In this document: one piece after another, positions 17,231 to 26,017 of the stretch
How positions within the stretch are numbered: position 1 is the stretch's first letter
How the letters are laid out: every line of letters begins with the position of its first letter
DNA from: Bacteroidales bacterium
GTDB lineage: Bacteria; Bacteroidota; Bacteroidia; Bacteroidales; Tenuifilaceae
Length of the DNA stretch: 64,000 bases
Direction: 5' to 3'
Assembly (NCBI GenBank): GCA_020636845.1
Contig: JACJXD010000002.1
Coordinates: 186,001 to 250,000, forward strand
Made by a program: the position numbers and the translations under genes
The notes under the pieces: generated by a model
What the model saw: only the letters and a program-made list of their open reading frames with translations
What the model was told of the DNA's origin: nothing
Databases searched by the model: none

Positions 17231-18595
17231 TTATAGACAAAGGTCGTGTGCCAGTTTGTTTAAGTCCATGCCGGAAAAGTTACCCGAAGTCATTATTAAG
17301 AAGCAGGCGTTAGCGGCTGCTATTTTATGCAAATCATTTATAAGTTCCTGTGCGTTTGTAAATACACTCTTGACGCTAATGCCAAAGTTAGTGGCAACCT
17401 CCTCGGGTTTTAGCGGGGGTAATTTTTTATGTTCGATAGTTTTAGGGTTGTAAAATACGAACGGAATATCTGCATCTGCAAGGGCGTTTTTATACTGACT
17501 AAGAAATTCTTTTGTAAGGCTGCTAAAAGTGTGTAGTTCAAGGCAGGCAATCAACTTCCGGTGGGAAAAAGTTTCCTTTACCGCTTTAACCGTTGCGGAT
17601 ACTTTCGACGGAGAATGGGCAAAATCGAGAAAAACGGTAGTGCTTTCGTTTTTTGCTAAAGTTTGCAATCGCTTGGCGGCACCGGGAAAAGTAGATATTG
17701 CCCGATAGAATTGCTCCGGTTTAATACCTGCTTTTAGGCAGGCGTTTAGTGCAGCGCTTATGTTTTGCATGTTGTGTGCGCCGAAAACTTTTTGTTTGTA
17801 TTCGTTGGTGCCGTTTAGTAGGAAGTAATTTCCGGCTTTGTCAACTTTGTATGGGTGGGTTTTGTATGGAATAAGTTCAATATCGGTACGTTTAACTTCT
17901 GCAACCGTATTTAAAACGTTTTGGTCCTCGGCACAGTAAATTAACGTTCCGTTTGGTTCAATACAGTTTATATACTTCAAAAACTGATTTTGGTATATTT
18001 CGAAAGTAGGAAATACGTTGATATGGTCCCATGCAATTCCCAGAATTATTCCGATAGATGGTTTGTAAACGTGAAATTTTGGCCGAGGATCAATGGGAGA
18101 GGTTAAGTACTCATCGCCTTCGAAAACGGCATATTCGGAATCGTCTGAAAATGCAACCATGTTATCGAATCCTTCGAGTTGTGCTCCAACCATATAATCG
18201 AATTTTATATCACAATATTTCAGAACATGCATAATCATGGCGGTTGTTGTGGTTTTGCCATGACTTCCTCCAACAACAATTCGTTTCTTTTCCTTAGTTT
18301 GTTCGTATAGGTATTCGGGGTACGAGTATATTTTCAGCCCAAGTTCTTTTGCCTTCAGCAATTCGGGATTGTCGGAGCGGGCGTGCATTCCTAAAACAAC
18401 GGCGTCCAACTTGCTGGTTATTACATCGGGATTCCAACCTGTATATGAAGGGAGTAGCCCGTTTGCTTTAAGTCTTGAAAGCGAAGGCTCAAATATTTCA
18501 TCATCGGAACCCGTTATTTCATACCCTTTTTGCTTTAGGGCAATCGCTAAGTTGTGCATGGCACTTCCGCCAATAGCTATAAAATGAATATGCAT
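17231..18595 (-). CDS. mpl: Mpl-type Mur ligase (UDP-MurNAc : tripeptide ligase)
   Basis: 454 residues from ATG 18595; an in-frame TTG eight codons upstream is disfavoured because it lies inside the likely -7 element. The N-terminal Rossmann domain begins MHIHFIAIGGSAMHNLA. The ATP-binding loop is GGSHGKTTTTAMI, and the middle domain has FEGDEYLTS and AWDHINVFPT. The C-terminal domain has DFAHSPSKV, where MurC carries a different signature. Mpl reuses tripeptides from peptidoglycan turnover by attaching them to UDP-MurNAc in the cytoplasm. MurC is the alternative, but the motifs and Bacteroidota homologues favour Mpl. It is divergent from the metallo-hydrolase gene. Confidence 0.87.
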   Translation of the reverse strand: MHIHFIAIGGSAMHNLAIALKQKGYEITGSDDEIFEPSLSRLKANGLLPSYTGWNPDVITSKLDAVVLGMHARSDNPELLKAKELGLKIYSYPEYLYEQTKEKKRIVVGGSHGKTTTTAMIMHVLKYCDIKFDYMVGAQLEGFDNMVAFSDDSEYAVFEGDEYLTSPIDPRPKFHVYKPSIGIILGIAWDHINVFPTFEIYQNQFLKYINCIEPNGTLIYCAEDQNVLNTVAEVKRTDIELIPYKTHPYKVDKAGNYFLLNGTNEYKQKVFGAHNMQNISAALNACLKAGIKPEQFYRAISTFPGAAKRLQTLAKNESTTVFLDFAHSPSKVSATVKAVKETFSHRKLIACLELHTFSSLTKEFLSQYKNALADADIPFVFYNPKTIEHKKLPPLKPEEVATNFGISVKSVFTNAQELINDLHKIAAANACFLIMTSGNFSGMDLNKLAHDLCL

Positions 18596-18616
18596 GGCAA
18601 GTAAATTTTTCAATTT

Positions 18617-18646
18617 CAAAAGTAGTATTTTTAAGCAGACGCAAAA
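18617..18646 (-). promoter_or_regulatory. Probable promoter for mpl
   Basis: On the minus strand TACTTTTG (18617-18624) with TTTTG 17 bp upstream (18642-18646). The spacing is slightly short. It supports ATG 18595 as the start. Confidence 0.4.
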
Positions 18647-18734
18647 CTTGCTTGCACGATAAGTTTGGAGCCAACGGCATTGAACTTATTGCTATTTTTG
18701 TAGTTAATGTTAACAGTAACAAAAATAGGAAAAG

Positions 18735-19586
18735 ATGAAACTTTCATATTTTAATATCGAAAATTTTAAGGTTGATGGCGGTGCTATGTTTGGGGTTGTA
18801 CCTAAAGTTCTTTGGAGCAAGGTTTACCCTTCCGACGAGAATAATTTGATTCCGTTGGCATTAAAGTCTCTGGTGATAGAAACGGAGGGGCATGTTGTTC
18901 TTGTCGATTTGGGAATTGGCGATAAGTTGGACGAAAAGTTCATGAGTCATGTTTATGCCTTTGGAGGTATGGGATTAATAGGAGGATTAAAAAAGCAGGG
19001 TTACGCTCCGGAAGATATTACCGATGTTATAATTACCCATTTGCATTACGACCATTGCGGAGGAGGAACTTTTCGTGACAAAAGTGGGGTTTTGAAGTTA
19101 ACTTTTCCTAATGCTCGTTATCATATCTCCCGAAAACAATGGGAAAATGCCTTAACCCCAAATGAAAGGGAAGCGGATTCTTTTTTACCGGAAAATTATT
19201 TGCCTATTGAGCAGTATGGAGCGCTCAATTTGGTGGAAAAGGAAGGGGAACTTCTTCCCGGAATTAACTTACGTTTTTTTAATGGTCATACTCCCGGGCA
19301 AATAATACCAATAATTAGCTATAAAGGGAAAAAGTTAGTTTTTGTTGCCGATTTATTTCCGTTCAAAGTCCACATTCCTCTTTCGTGGATAATGAGTTAC
19401 GACATGGAACCGTTGAAAACTTTAAAGGAAAAGGAGAAATTTTTAGCCGAAGCAATAAAAAACGATTACGTTTTTATTTACCAGCACGACTATTTTTCCG
19501 ATTGTAGCAGGTTACAACAAACGCCGAAAGGAATTAGAGCAACGGACAGTTTTACATTCGATGAGTTAATGATGCAAATTGGTTAA
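18735..19586 (+). CDS. Metallo-beta-lactamase-fold hydrolase
   Basis: 283 residues. Zinc-binding motif THLHYDHCGGG (HxHxDH) lies in the first half, with a further His in NGHTPGQIIP and Asp in FVADLFP. A final His in YQHDYF completes the two-metal site of the superfamily. The family includes lactonases, glyoxalase II-like and other hydrolases; substrate is unknown. No signal peptide. Its 3' end overlaps the convergent DUF2752-like gene by 21 bp. Confidence 0.88.
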   Translation: MKLSYFNIENFKVDGGAMFGVVPKVLWSKVYPSDENNLIPLALKSLVIETEGHVVLVDLGIGDKLDEKFMSHVYAFGGMGLIGGLKKQGYAPEDITDVIITHLHYDHCGGGTFRDKSGVLKLTFPNARYHISRKQWENALTPNEREADSFLPENYLPIEQYGALNLVEKEGELLPGINLRFFNGHTPGQIIPIISYKGKKLVFVADLFPFKVHIPLSWIMSYDMEPLKTLKEKEKFLAEAIKNDYVFIYQHDYFSDCSRLQQTPKGIRATDSFTFDELMMQIG

Positions 19587-19988
19587 GGAAAATATTGTGT
19601 AACGAATTAACGGGTAAAAGCAGTAAATAAAAAGCAGCGTTGAAATGACAATATCAGAGTAGGCAACAAGTTTAATACGGGATTTTTCTTTGGCTGTGTA
19701 CCACCATAGCATTCCGCGAAAAAGAAGTTGAATAAAGAAAAAGCAGAATACTTGTAAAGAAAATTGATTTAACTCTAATGCTTTACTAAAATTTCCGTAA
19801 ACAATTTCCGAAAAAGCTTGCATTAACCCTTTACTGGGTGGAACTATTCCAGTTTTTCCGGTAAGAAGTGCGGGGATTGGTTTAATGTTCCAGCGGTATA
19901 ACACCGATAAAGCAAAAATGGCCACTATAATGGCCATAAATGCAATGTTGATAGATTTGTAAACTTTTCTAAAGTTACTATTATTCAA
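19566..19988 (-). CDS. Small membrane protein, DUF2752-like
   Basis: 140 residues with three or four membrane helices. The segment TGIVPPSKGLMQAFSEIVYG followed by NFSKALELN has the layout of DUF2752 proteins, where CP...CGMTRA precedes the same Asn-Pro-like helix start. Here the cysteines are absent, so this is a divergent member at best. The start drawn is a TTG 11 bp after the upstream gene; the first ATG is at 19937 and would remove the basic N-terminus. It follows a DUF4190-like gene, a pairing seen in other Bacteroidota, and likely shares its mRNA. Function unknown. Confidence 0.6.
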   Translation of the reverse strand: MNNSNFRKVYKSINIAFMAIIVAIFALSVLYRWNIKPIPALLTGKTGIVPPSKGLMQAFSEIVYGNFSKALELNQFSLQVFCFFFIQLLFRGMLWWYTAKEKSRIKLVAYSDIVISTLLFIYCFYPLIRYTIFSLTNLHH

Positions 19989-19999
19989 ACTACTTACAG

Positions 20000-20575
20000 T
20001 TAATTTTCGTTTGCCTCTATCTTGATTTTAACCGAGTCGGTTTCTACTACCACCTTTGCCGATTTCTTCAAGGCCTTAGCGGTAGCGCGTGCAGCCTTTT
20101 GTATTTTTTCTTTGTCGGTAAGTTTACCATTGGTGCCATCAACTGAATCTTCAAGTGCACGAAGCGTATTCTCCAGGCTGTCAGTACTAATGTCTATGTG
20201 AACGTTGCCTTTTCCATCGCTGAATTCTTCTTCCATTGCCTTTCCGAACTCATCGCCAAAAGTTTCAATTTTATCGGCATTTTTTATAATCTTATCGGCA
20301 AACACGAGGGTACCGCTAAATACCATCAGCCAAAGGGCTGCCAGAATAACGGAAATTAGCGAAACAATTAGTGCTCCGATTCCAAGACCTTTTGAACCAT
20401 AACCATTGGTTGCTTGGACAATGGATATGATGCTAAAAATTAGAGATAATCCTCCCGGAAGAAGCGCTACAACGCCTATACAAGGAATAAAAGCCAAAAT
20501 GAGTGAAATAATTGCTAAAACTATTCCGATTATGCCCATCGCTTGGCCTGCTGTGGTTTTAACTTCTACGTTCAT
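20000..20575 (-). CDS. DUF4190-like membrane protein
   Basis: 191 residues. Two hydrophobic helices (about 8-45 and 58-95) flank a short loop with GYGSKGLGIG, as in DUF4190 proteins. The remaining C-terminal half is soluble, charged and helix-prone, probably facing the periplasm or cytoplasm. Function is unknown. It precedes the DUF2752-like gene by 11 bp, suggesting an operon. Confidence 0.65.
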   Translation of the reverse strand: MNVEVKTTAGQAMGIIGIVLAIISLILAFIPCIGVVALLPGGLSLIFSIISIVQATNGYGSKGLGIGALIVSLISVILAALWLMVFSGTLVFADKIIKNADKIETFGDEFGKAMEEEFSDGKGNVHIDISTDSLENTLRALEDSVDGTNGKLTDKEKIQKAARATAKALKKSAKVVVETDSVKIKIEANEN

Positions 20576-20811
20576 AACGTTGTTATTTTCCTTAATGACG
20601 AAAATCGTATTTTAATTGCTGCAAATTACCTAAAAAATAGTTTGAATAATAGGGTTGGAATAAATTTTTAGTTTGAACCATTAAATTCAGTGACATTTTT
20701 CTTTATATGAGGAAGAAATTTATTTTGAAATTTTGTTGAATATAAATAGAAAAGAACATGGTAAATTGGATAACTACATGTTTCACTGTTTTTTATTAAA
20801 CGCATTTGAGT

Positions 20812-20819
20812 TAAATTTG
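20812..20819 (+). promoter_or_regulatory. Probable -7 element
   Basis: TAAATTTG, 24 bp upstream of the ATG at 20844. No convincing -33 partner. Confidence 0.35.
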
Positions 20820-20843
20820 TAAAGAAACTTAAACAGATTGGCC

Positions 20844-21383
20844 ATGAAAAAGATTATTTTCTTTGTAACGTTATTGGTAGCCTCTCTTTCTTCGTTTGCC
20901 CAAGTTTTTAATACGGGTCAAACCTTAAAGCCAAAAACTTTTAGCGTTGGCTTTGAGCCGGCAGTGCTGATAAACGGTAGCAGCGATTTTATTATGTTTA
21001 TTCACGGTGGAGTTGGTTTGAAGAAGGGAATAGATTTTGGGCTATCGGTTGGAGTCTTGGGAAATGAAAACTATTTTGGTGGAAATGTTGAGTTTGCCAT
21101 TGGAAAAATGGTTTCGATAGCAGCCGGCGCTCATAACTTCGGCAATTTTGGCTTGGATGGAACCTTGAATGTTACATTTCCGTTGGCAAAGGGGGCTCGG
21201 CTATCATCGGGCTTGGACCTTGATGTAAACTTCCCGGAAAACGACACCAAATTTTTGCTTTGGTTACCAATTGGAATCGAGGTTGGATTGCGTAAGAATA
21301 TGTCGTTTATATTCGAAGCGGAACTTGGTCTGACCGATCCGGCATATAACCTGATAGGCGGCGGATTAAATTTTTACTTCTAA
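20844..21383 (+). CDS. Small outer-membrane-like protein
   Basis: 179 residues from ATG 20844 (an in-frame TTG lies two codons upstream). The signal peptide is about 1-20 (ending SSFAQ). The mature protein is glycine-rich with alternating hydrophobic residues and repeats of FGLSVG-like strands, and ends IGGGLNFYF with a terminal Phe, as expected of an outer-membrane barrel. No named family. It converges on the STN-domain gene with 3 bp between stops. Confidence 0.68.
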   Translation: MKKIIFFVTLLVASLSSFAQVFNTGQTLKPKTFSVGFEPAVLINGSSDFIMFIHGGVGLKKGIDFGLSVGVLGNENYFGGNVEFAIGKMVSIAAGAHNFGNFGLDGTLNVTFPLAKGARLSSGLDLDVNFPENDTKFLLWLPIGIEVGLRKNMSFIFEAELGLTDPAYNLIGGGLNFYF

Positions 21384-21386
21384 AAA

Positions 21387-22976
21387 CTATTCGTTGCTTA
21401 TACTTTCTATTTTGGAGTTAATCCGGGCAATGGCTTTGGAGACGTCCTCTTCAGGTTCAATTATGTTTAATTTTCCCCAAAACAGCGGGTCGTAATCGTA
21501 TTTTTCTTCAGAAAAAATAACCTGAGGCGTAAAAGTTTCTTTACGGGTAAACCGTTTAACATTTACGGTATCAACCTGCATGTTGACAAACTCGAAGAAT
21601 AAACTATAATCGTCCGAAAACAACTTGTATCGTTTATTAATGTTGAGTTTTAAATCGCCTCTAATGTGTTGTATTACATACTTATTTCCGAAAAGTCGGT
21701 AATCAATGCTATACTTAACTTCTTTAGGCTTAACCTTTATTCCTCTGTCTTTTTTGATAATTAATTGGTTAGTAAGGTCGCCGACTTTATCGGGATTAAC
21801 TTGAAAGTCTGCTGCCAGTAGTATTAGTTTTTCTACATCTATGTATAATGTTCCTTTGTATAGCGGTAAAGTTATTTCGGGCTTTTGTTCAAATTCTATG
21901 GCGTAGGCCGAATGATTCTCGTAAGCAACAATATCGGTTTTTGTGTAGTTGTAGTAGTTCATATACTCACGATCTAGAAAGTCGGGAAGGTTTTTTAGAA
22001 TATCCATTTCGAGCGTACCCTTTATTCCGGCTTTGAGTTTTACGGTTAGAGTATCGGCACGGTTGGTATTTTCTATTTTTCTTGATTTAATAAGTTTAAC
22101 CTGATCTAGAATGGAGCCTTTGCTGTACGAAGTTTTAAATACCTTAAAAACTGCTTCGGAATAGTTTAGGTATGTTTTATTGCGTTTTACCCCCTCGCGG
22201 TAGAAACCGGTTAGGTAACAATTTTCTGTTATAAAATATTTGTCGATGTTATCTATAGCCGATTTTACTACGCTTCGGGCGTCTATGTTTCGAATTATAA
22301 CTTCCTGAATTGCAATATAGCGGGGTTTTATGTAAATGTCTGCTTTTGTTTGCGACAGTATGGATAGAGGCAACTTTTGGGTTTCGTACCCGAGGTGCGA
22401 AACAACAACATCGGACGATAGGTATTCAGTTGGAACCTTCAGGGTGAAAATTCCATCGTTGTTGCTAATTGTGCCGAGCCCCCATGTTGTTACGGCAATT
22501 GTTGCAAATGGGATAGGTTCCTGCGTGTCCTTATCGAATATTGTCCCGGAAATAGAAATGAAATTTTCTGTCGTACTTTTCTTTATAACGGGGCTTGTTT
22601 CGGATTTTCGATACAAAAGAATATGCTTTCCTATTTCTTTAAAATGAATTAGCGTGTCACGGAGTGTTTGCCGAAGTATTTCTTCGAGTGGTTTTTGTAA
22701 GAATTGATTTGTACGCACTCTCTTTTGATTGTTTACATCCCTGCTATCGTAAATAAAAAAGCAATCGGCACTTTGTCCTATTATGTTTAAGGCGTTGTAA
22801 ATAGAAGTGTTAGGTATTTTTACGGTTACTGTTTTTTTTAGTAGAGAATCGGATTGGGCAAAAACACTAAACTTTGTAATCGACATTAAAAGAATGGTTA
22901 ATGTCAATGTCCATGTTTTTGTCCAGTTTATATGTTTATGCTGGTTATTTTTTCTCGCTGAGAATAACTGTACCAT
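21387..22976 (-). CDS. STN and carboxypeptidase-regulatory-like domain protein
   Basis: 529 residues. After a basic N-terminus and hydrophobic signal (about 18-41, ending SVFAQ) comes an STN (secretin/TonB short N-terminal) domain (about 48-115). A carboxypeptidase-D regulatory-like fold (about 140-215, ISGTIFDKDTQEPIPFA) follows, then a 310-residue C-terminal region homologous to the protein at 24562-25836. STN domains usually lie in TonB-dependent transducers and signal to FecR. Here no receptor barrel follows. The gene overlaps fecR by 32 bp and is probably translationally coupled to it, so it may give the signal to, or be the output of, the sigma/anti-sigma pair. Biochemical function unknown. 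Confidence 0.8.
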   Translation of the reverse strand: MVQLFSARKNNQHKHINWTKTWTLTLTILLMSITKFSVFAQSDSLLKKTVTVKIPNTSIYNALNIIGQSADCFFIYDSRDVNNQKRVRTNQFLQKPLEEILRQTLRDTLIHFKEIGKHILLYRKSETSPVIKKSTTENFISISGTIFDKDTQEPIPFATIAVTTWGLGTISNNDGIFTLKVPTEYLSSDVVVSHLGYETQKLPLSILSQTKADIYIKPRYIAIQEVIIRNIDARSVVKSAIDNIDKYFITENCYLTGFYREGVKRNKTYLNYSEAVFKVFKTSYSKGSILDQVKLIKSRKIENTNRADTLTVKLKAGIKGTLEMDILKNLPDFLDREYMNYYNYTKTDIVAYENHSAYAIEFEQKPEITLPLYKGTLYIDVEKLILLAADFQVNPDKVGDLTNQLIIKKDRGIKVKPKEVKYSIDYRLFGNKYVIQHIRGDLKLNINKRYKLFSDDYSLFFEFVNMQVDTVNVKRFTRKETFTPQVIFSEEKYDYDPLFWGKLNIIEPEEDVSKAIARINSKIESISNE

Positions 22977-23925
22977 CGTTATTTCGGGTTATTTGAAGGT
23001 TGAACGAAACGGAAAGTATGCTTACAATACTGCTAAGTTCATTTTCAAATGTAACCGATATTCTTCGTTGTTTTAAATCTTCACCTGCCAAAACAATGTT
23101 TGAACCGTAGTTACGATTAATAACATTGATGATATTTTGAAACATTTCATCTTGAAACTGAAGCCTTTTAACTCTTTGAATTGCCGTGGGTATATTGGAG
23201 AGTTTAACTTTTTGTACAATCTCCCTACTGGCAATAACTTTATCGCCGGCTAGGGCAATAATTGTTCTGTTGCTGTTTTTAACATCAACGCCAACCTTTC
23301 CCTCAACAACTTCAAGTTCGAAATTTCCGTTGGTTTTCAAGTTAAACGAAGTTCCAAGCACACGGACTGTAGCCTTGTTGGTTTCAACAATAAACGGCTT
23401 TTTAGGATTCTTAGCCACCTCAAAAAAGGCTTCTCCATTTAACTTAACATTTCGCCTATTTCCTCGGAATTTAACAGGGTAGGAGAACGAGGAACCTTGA
23501 GCAAGAAATATGTTTGTGCCGTCGGGTAACGTTTTAATAATTGTGTTCTTGCCTACTTCATTAGTTATGGTTACAATTTTTGGATTGAAGTAAAAATAAC
23601 CAGCAGAAGTTGAAATGGCAATAATTACAATAGCTGCAGCGTATTTAACATATTGAGTCCATGCGTGTAAAACTGGTTGCTTTTTGGGGAGTAGTTCTTC
23701 GTTGGTTAATCGTTTGGCCATGCTTTCCCATGCTGTATTCTCGTTAAAATTTGGCTGATTTTGTTTGCTCATCAACATCATTTTCCAATCTTTTGTTATT
23801 TGCCTGTGTAAAGTTGTCTGTTTTTTCGAAAAACGTATAAAAAGTTTAAATGCTATCTTTTCTGCAAAGTTCATTTCGTTACTTAGCATTTTGGCTGTTT
23901 TTCGATATATGTAATTTGTTGTCAT
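22945..23925 (-). CDS. FecR-family anti-sigma factor
   Basis: 326 residues. The cytoplasmic N-terminal part (1-90) should bind the sigma factor. One membrane helix (about 91-110, AAAIVIIAISTSAGYFYF) leads to the periplasmic FecR domain (about 120-220, with GEAFFEVAKNPKKPFIV) and a C-terminal DUF4974 domain (about 255-326, FQDEMFQNIINVIN). This is the standard Bacteroidota anti-sigma layout. It starts 10 bp after the sigma gene and overlaps the STN-domain gene at its 3' end, making a tight operon. Confidence 0.92.
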   Translation of the reverse strand: MTTNYIYRKTAKMLSNEMNFAEKIAFKLFIRFSKKQTTLHRQITKDWKMMLMSKQNQPNFNENTAWESMAKRLTNEELLPKKQPVLHAWTQYVKYAAAIVIIAISTSAGYFYFNPKIVTITNEVGKNTIIKTLPDGTNIFLAQGSSFSYPVKFRGNRRNVKLNGEAFFEVAKNPKKPFIVETNKATVRVLGTSFNLKTNGNFELEVVEGKVGVDVKNSNRTIIALAGDKVIASREIVQKVKLSNIPTAIQRVKRLQFQDEMFQNIINVINRNYGSNIVLAGEDLKQRRISVTFENELSSIVSILSVSFNLQITRNNDGTVILSEKK

Positions 23926-23935
23926 TGTTCCGTGT

Positions 23936-24484
23936 TTAGCTAATGTTGTATCCGGTTCTCGAAAAATTCTGTCTAAAAGTCATTAATGCCTTTCCCATAT
24001 CTGCTTCAACTGTTTTAATCGATACCGAAAGCATGTTGGCAATCTCCTTATACTTTAGTCCGTTAACCCGGCTTAATAAAAAAACCTGCTTGCAGCGATC
24101 CGGAAGTTGTTCCAGTGTTTTTTCAACCATCTCCATCATTTCGTTCTCTTCAATAGTTCCGTTCTGATAACTCGATTTCATTACAAATGCTGCATTTTTC
24201 TTATAGTTATCTTCTACTTTTTTATGTTGTAGGTAACGCAGCGAAGCATTCCTAACCGATTTATACATGTACGCTTTTAGCGAAATTTGTATTGAAATAC
24301 TTTTGCGGTTTTTCCAATAGTTGTAAAAGAACTCCTGAACAATTTCCTCCGCTTGATCGGCGTCGTGAATCATACTATACGAAAACCGACATAATTCGGC
24401 ATAATGTGCCTTAAACAACTTTTCAAAGGCTAAAATATCGTCGTTTTTTATTCTACTTTGTCTGTTCAGGTCGGTAAACCCCAT
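23936..24484 (-). CDS. ECF RNA polymerase sigma factor (FecI-like)
   Basis: 182 residues, normal ECF length. Region 2 (about 25-95) contains FKAHYAELCRFSYSMI and DQAEEIVQEFFYNYW, the core-binding and -10 recognition segment. Region 4 (about 120-175) contains LPDRCKQVFLLSRVNGLKYKEIA, the -35 recognition helix-turn-helix. It would be held by the FecR-like protein encoded next. The gene for a related surface-domain protein lies upstream but is separated by a terminator. Target promoters are not visible. Confidence 0.93.
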   Translation of the reverse strand: MGFTDLNRQSRIKNDDILAFEKLFKAHYAELCRFSYSMIHDADQAEEIVQEFFYNYWKNRKSISIQISLKAYMYKSVRNASLRYLQHKKVEDNYKKNAAFVMKSSYQNGTIEENEMMEMVEKTLEQLPDRCKQVFLLSRVNGLKYKEIANMLSVSIKTVEADMGKALMTFRQNFSRTGYNIS

Positions 24485-24531
24485 TTTTTAAAAATTAAAG
24501 AAGTATTTAAAAATAGAAAATTTAAGGGAAA

Positions 24532-24553
24532 AGCGGGGAAAGTTTTCCCCGCT
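24532..24553 (-). terminator. Terminator between the 24562-25836 gene and the sigma factor gene
   Basis: AGCGGGGAAA and its complement form a stem of about 10 bp, followed on the minus strand by TTTTCCC. It suggests the upstream regulatory-domain gene and the sigma operon are separate units. Confidence 0.65.
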
Positions 24554-24561
24554 AATATTGC

Positions 24562-25836
24562 TTAGTCTTTTTTGTATCTTCTGTTAAACCGTTTAATAGC
24601 TGCCTGTATTGATTCGTCCGGTTGAATAATGTTGTACGAACCCCAGTAATCTTCGTCGAAGTATTCATTAATCTTGTCGGTTAAAACTGTGTATGGCCTG
24701 AACGATTCCTTGTACGATATTTTATTTACATTTTGTGTGTTACGTTCGGTAATTGCCATTTCGGACATTACGGTGTAGTATGTTTTAAATATTCGGCGTC
24801 TCCAATCGGCGCGGAACTTTATCTCGCTTCTCATGTAGTTTAGGTAATACTTGTCGCCATCCTTTTTATAGTTTACCAGATAACTCGTGCTTATTGGTTC
24901 GAAGCGTAATCCGGCAGGTTTTTTTCGAACAAATACTTCCGTTGCTTTATTTACATCCGAAAGATCCATGCTGAACTCGGCCATTGTTATTGCCAGCGTT
25001 TCTACCGAAACATATATTTTCCCGGAATAAAGAGGATATTCAAGCGTTGCTCTTGGAGAAAAGGATATTACGTAGGTTGGTTCGTCATTCAGATTAACAA
25101 TATCCAAGAGTTTGTAATCGTAGTATGGCATATCTTCCGAATTAAGAATTAAATCGGGATATCTTACTAAATCCAAGTAAAGAGAAACATTCGGACCACC
25201 CTGCATTTTAACCATAAGAGTATCGGATTTTTTAACATGACTACTTTTTCGGGCTTTCAAAATTTTAACCTTATCGTTTTCAATGGTATATCTGTATGCC
25301 GATTTATATATTTCAGCAACTGCTTCGGCAATGGATACGTAATCGTGTCGTTGTTTAATGGTTTCGCGGTAAAATCCGGTTAACGAGTTAGGCTCAGTGC
25401 TGTAATTTTGCGAAACTTTGCTCATTGCTTGAGAAAGAATGGCCCTAGGATCGGCAGGCCTTACTACAACGCTTTTTATTTCTACCGACGATGGGTTAAG
25501 TAAGAATTCCCTACGATTCTTATCATTTTCGTTTGACATAACAGGAAACAACTTGTTTTCGTATCCCAAATGGGAAATTTCCAATTCGGAAGCATTCGCA
25601 TCTTTGGGAATTTTAATGGTAAATTCCCCGTCGGAGTTTGCCACTGTACCAATGTTGGTACCATGTACCGATACGTTTGCAAAGAAAAGTCTATCTTTGG
25701 TTTTGGAATCCTTTACAACTCCCGAAATGGAGATGAAGTCAGTTTCTTGTGCCAAAACCGATGCTGAAATGGCTAACGCAATTACCATTACGCCGTATTT
25801 CAGACTTTTTTTGATAATGCCAGCTAGTGTTTTCAT
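24562..25836 (-). CDS. Carboxypeptidase-regulatory-like domain protein, paralogue of 21387-22976
   Basis: 424 residues from ATG 25836 (MKTLAGIIKKSLKYG); longer upstream reading adds 18 residues that hide the signal peptide. The signal peptide ends near SASVLAQ. A carboxypeptidase-D regulatory-like domain (about 33-110, ISISGVVKDSKTKDRLFFA) precedes a C-terminal region matching the STN-domain protein throughout (shared LTGFYRE and the SYKESFRPYTV / TRKETFTPQVI region, with a similar WG.NII.P ending). It lacks the STN domain. Duplication of one ancestral gene around a sigma/anti-sigma pair is the simplest explanation. Envelope location is likely; function unknown. Confidence 0.75.
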   Translation of the reverse strand: MKTLAGIIKKSLKYGVMVIALAISASVLAQETDFISISGVVKDSKTKDRLFFANVSVHGTNIGTVANSDGEFTIKIPKDANASELEISHLGYENKLFPVMSNENDKNRREFLLNPSSVEIKSVVVRPADPRAILSQAMSKVSQNYSTEPNSLTGFYRETIKQRHDYVSIAEAVAEIYKSAYRYTIENDKVKILKARKSSHVKKSDTLMVKMQGGPNVSLYLDLVRYPDLILNSEDMPYYDYKLLDIVNLNDEPTYVISFSPRATLEYPLYSGKIYVSVETLAITMAEFSMDLSDVNKATEVFVRKKPAGLRFEPISTSYLVNYKKDGDKYYLNYMRSEIKFRADWRRRIFKTYYTVMSEMAITERNTQNVNKISYKESFRPYTVLTDKINEYFDEDYWGSYNIIQPDESIQAAIKRFNRRYKKD

Positions 25837-25973
25837 ATTTGTGAGATTTATAAACCGTTTTTCGGCTCTGTTTTCACTATTATGATACACAACAGTAAAA
25901 ATACCCTATGAAAAGGTACGATTTTTTTATTCGAATACAATATTAATGGGCTATTTATTTGGTACTTAAACAA

Positions 25974-26000
25974 AAAGCCATCCGTTTTTGGATGGCTTTT
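25974..26000 (-). terminator. Terminator after mutB
   Basis: AAAAGCCATCC and GGATGGCTTTT enclose a GTTTTT loop, 17 bp beyond the mutB stop. It carries T runs on both strands, so it may work in both directions. Confidence 0.85.
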
Positions 26001-26017
26001 GTGATATTCGGTTTTGG

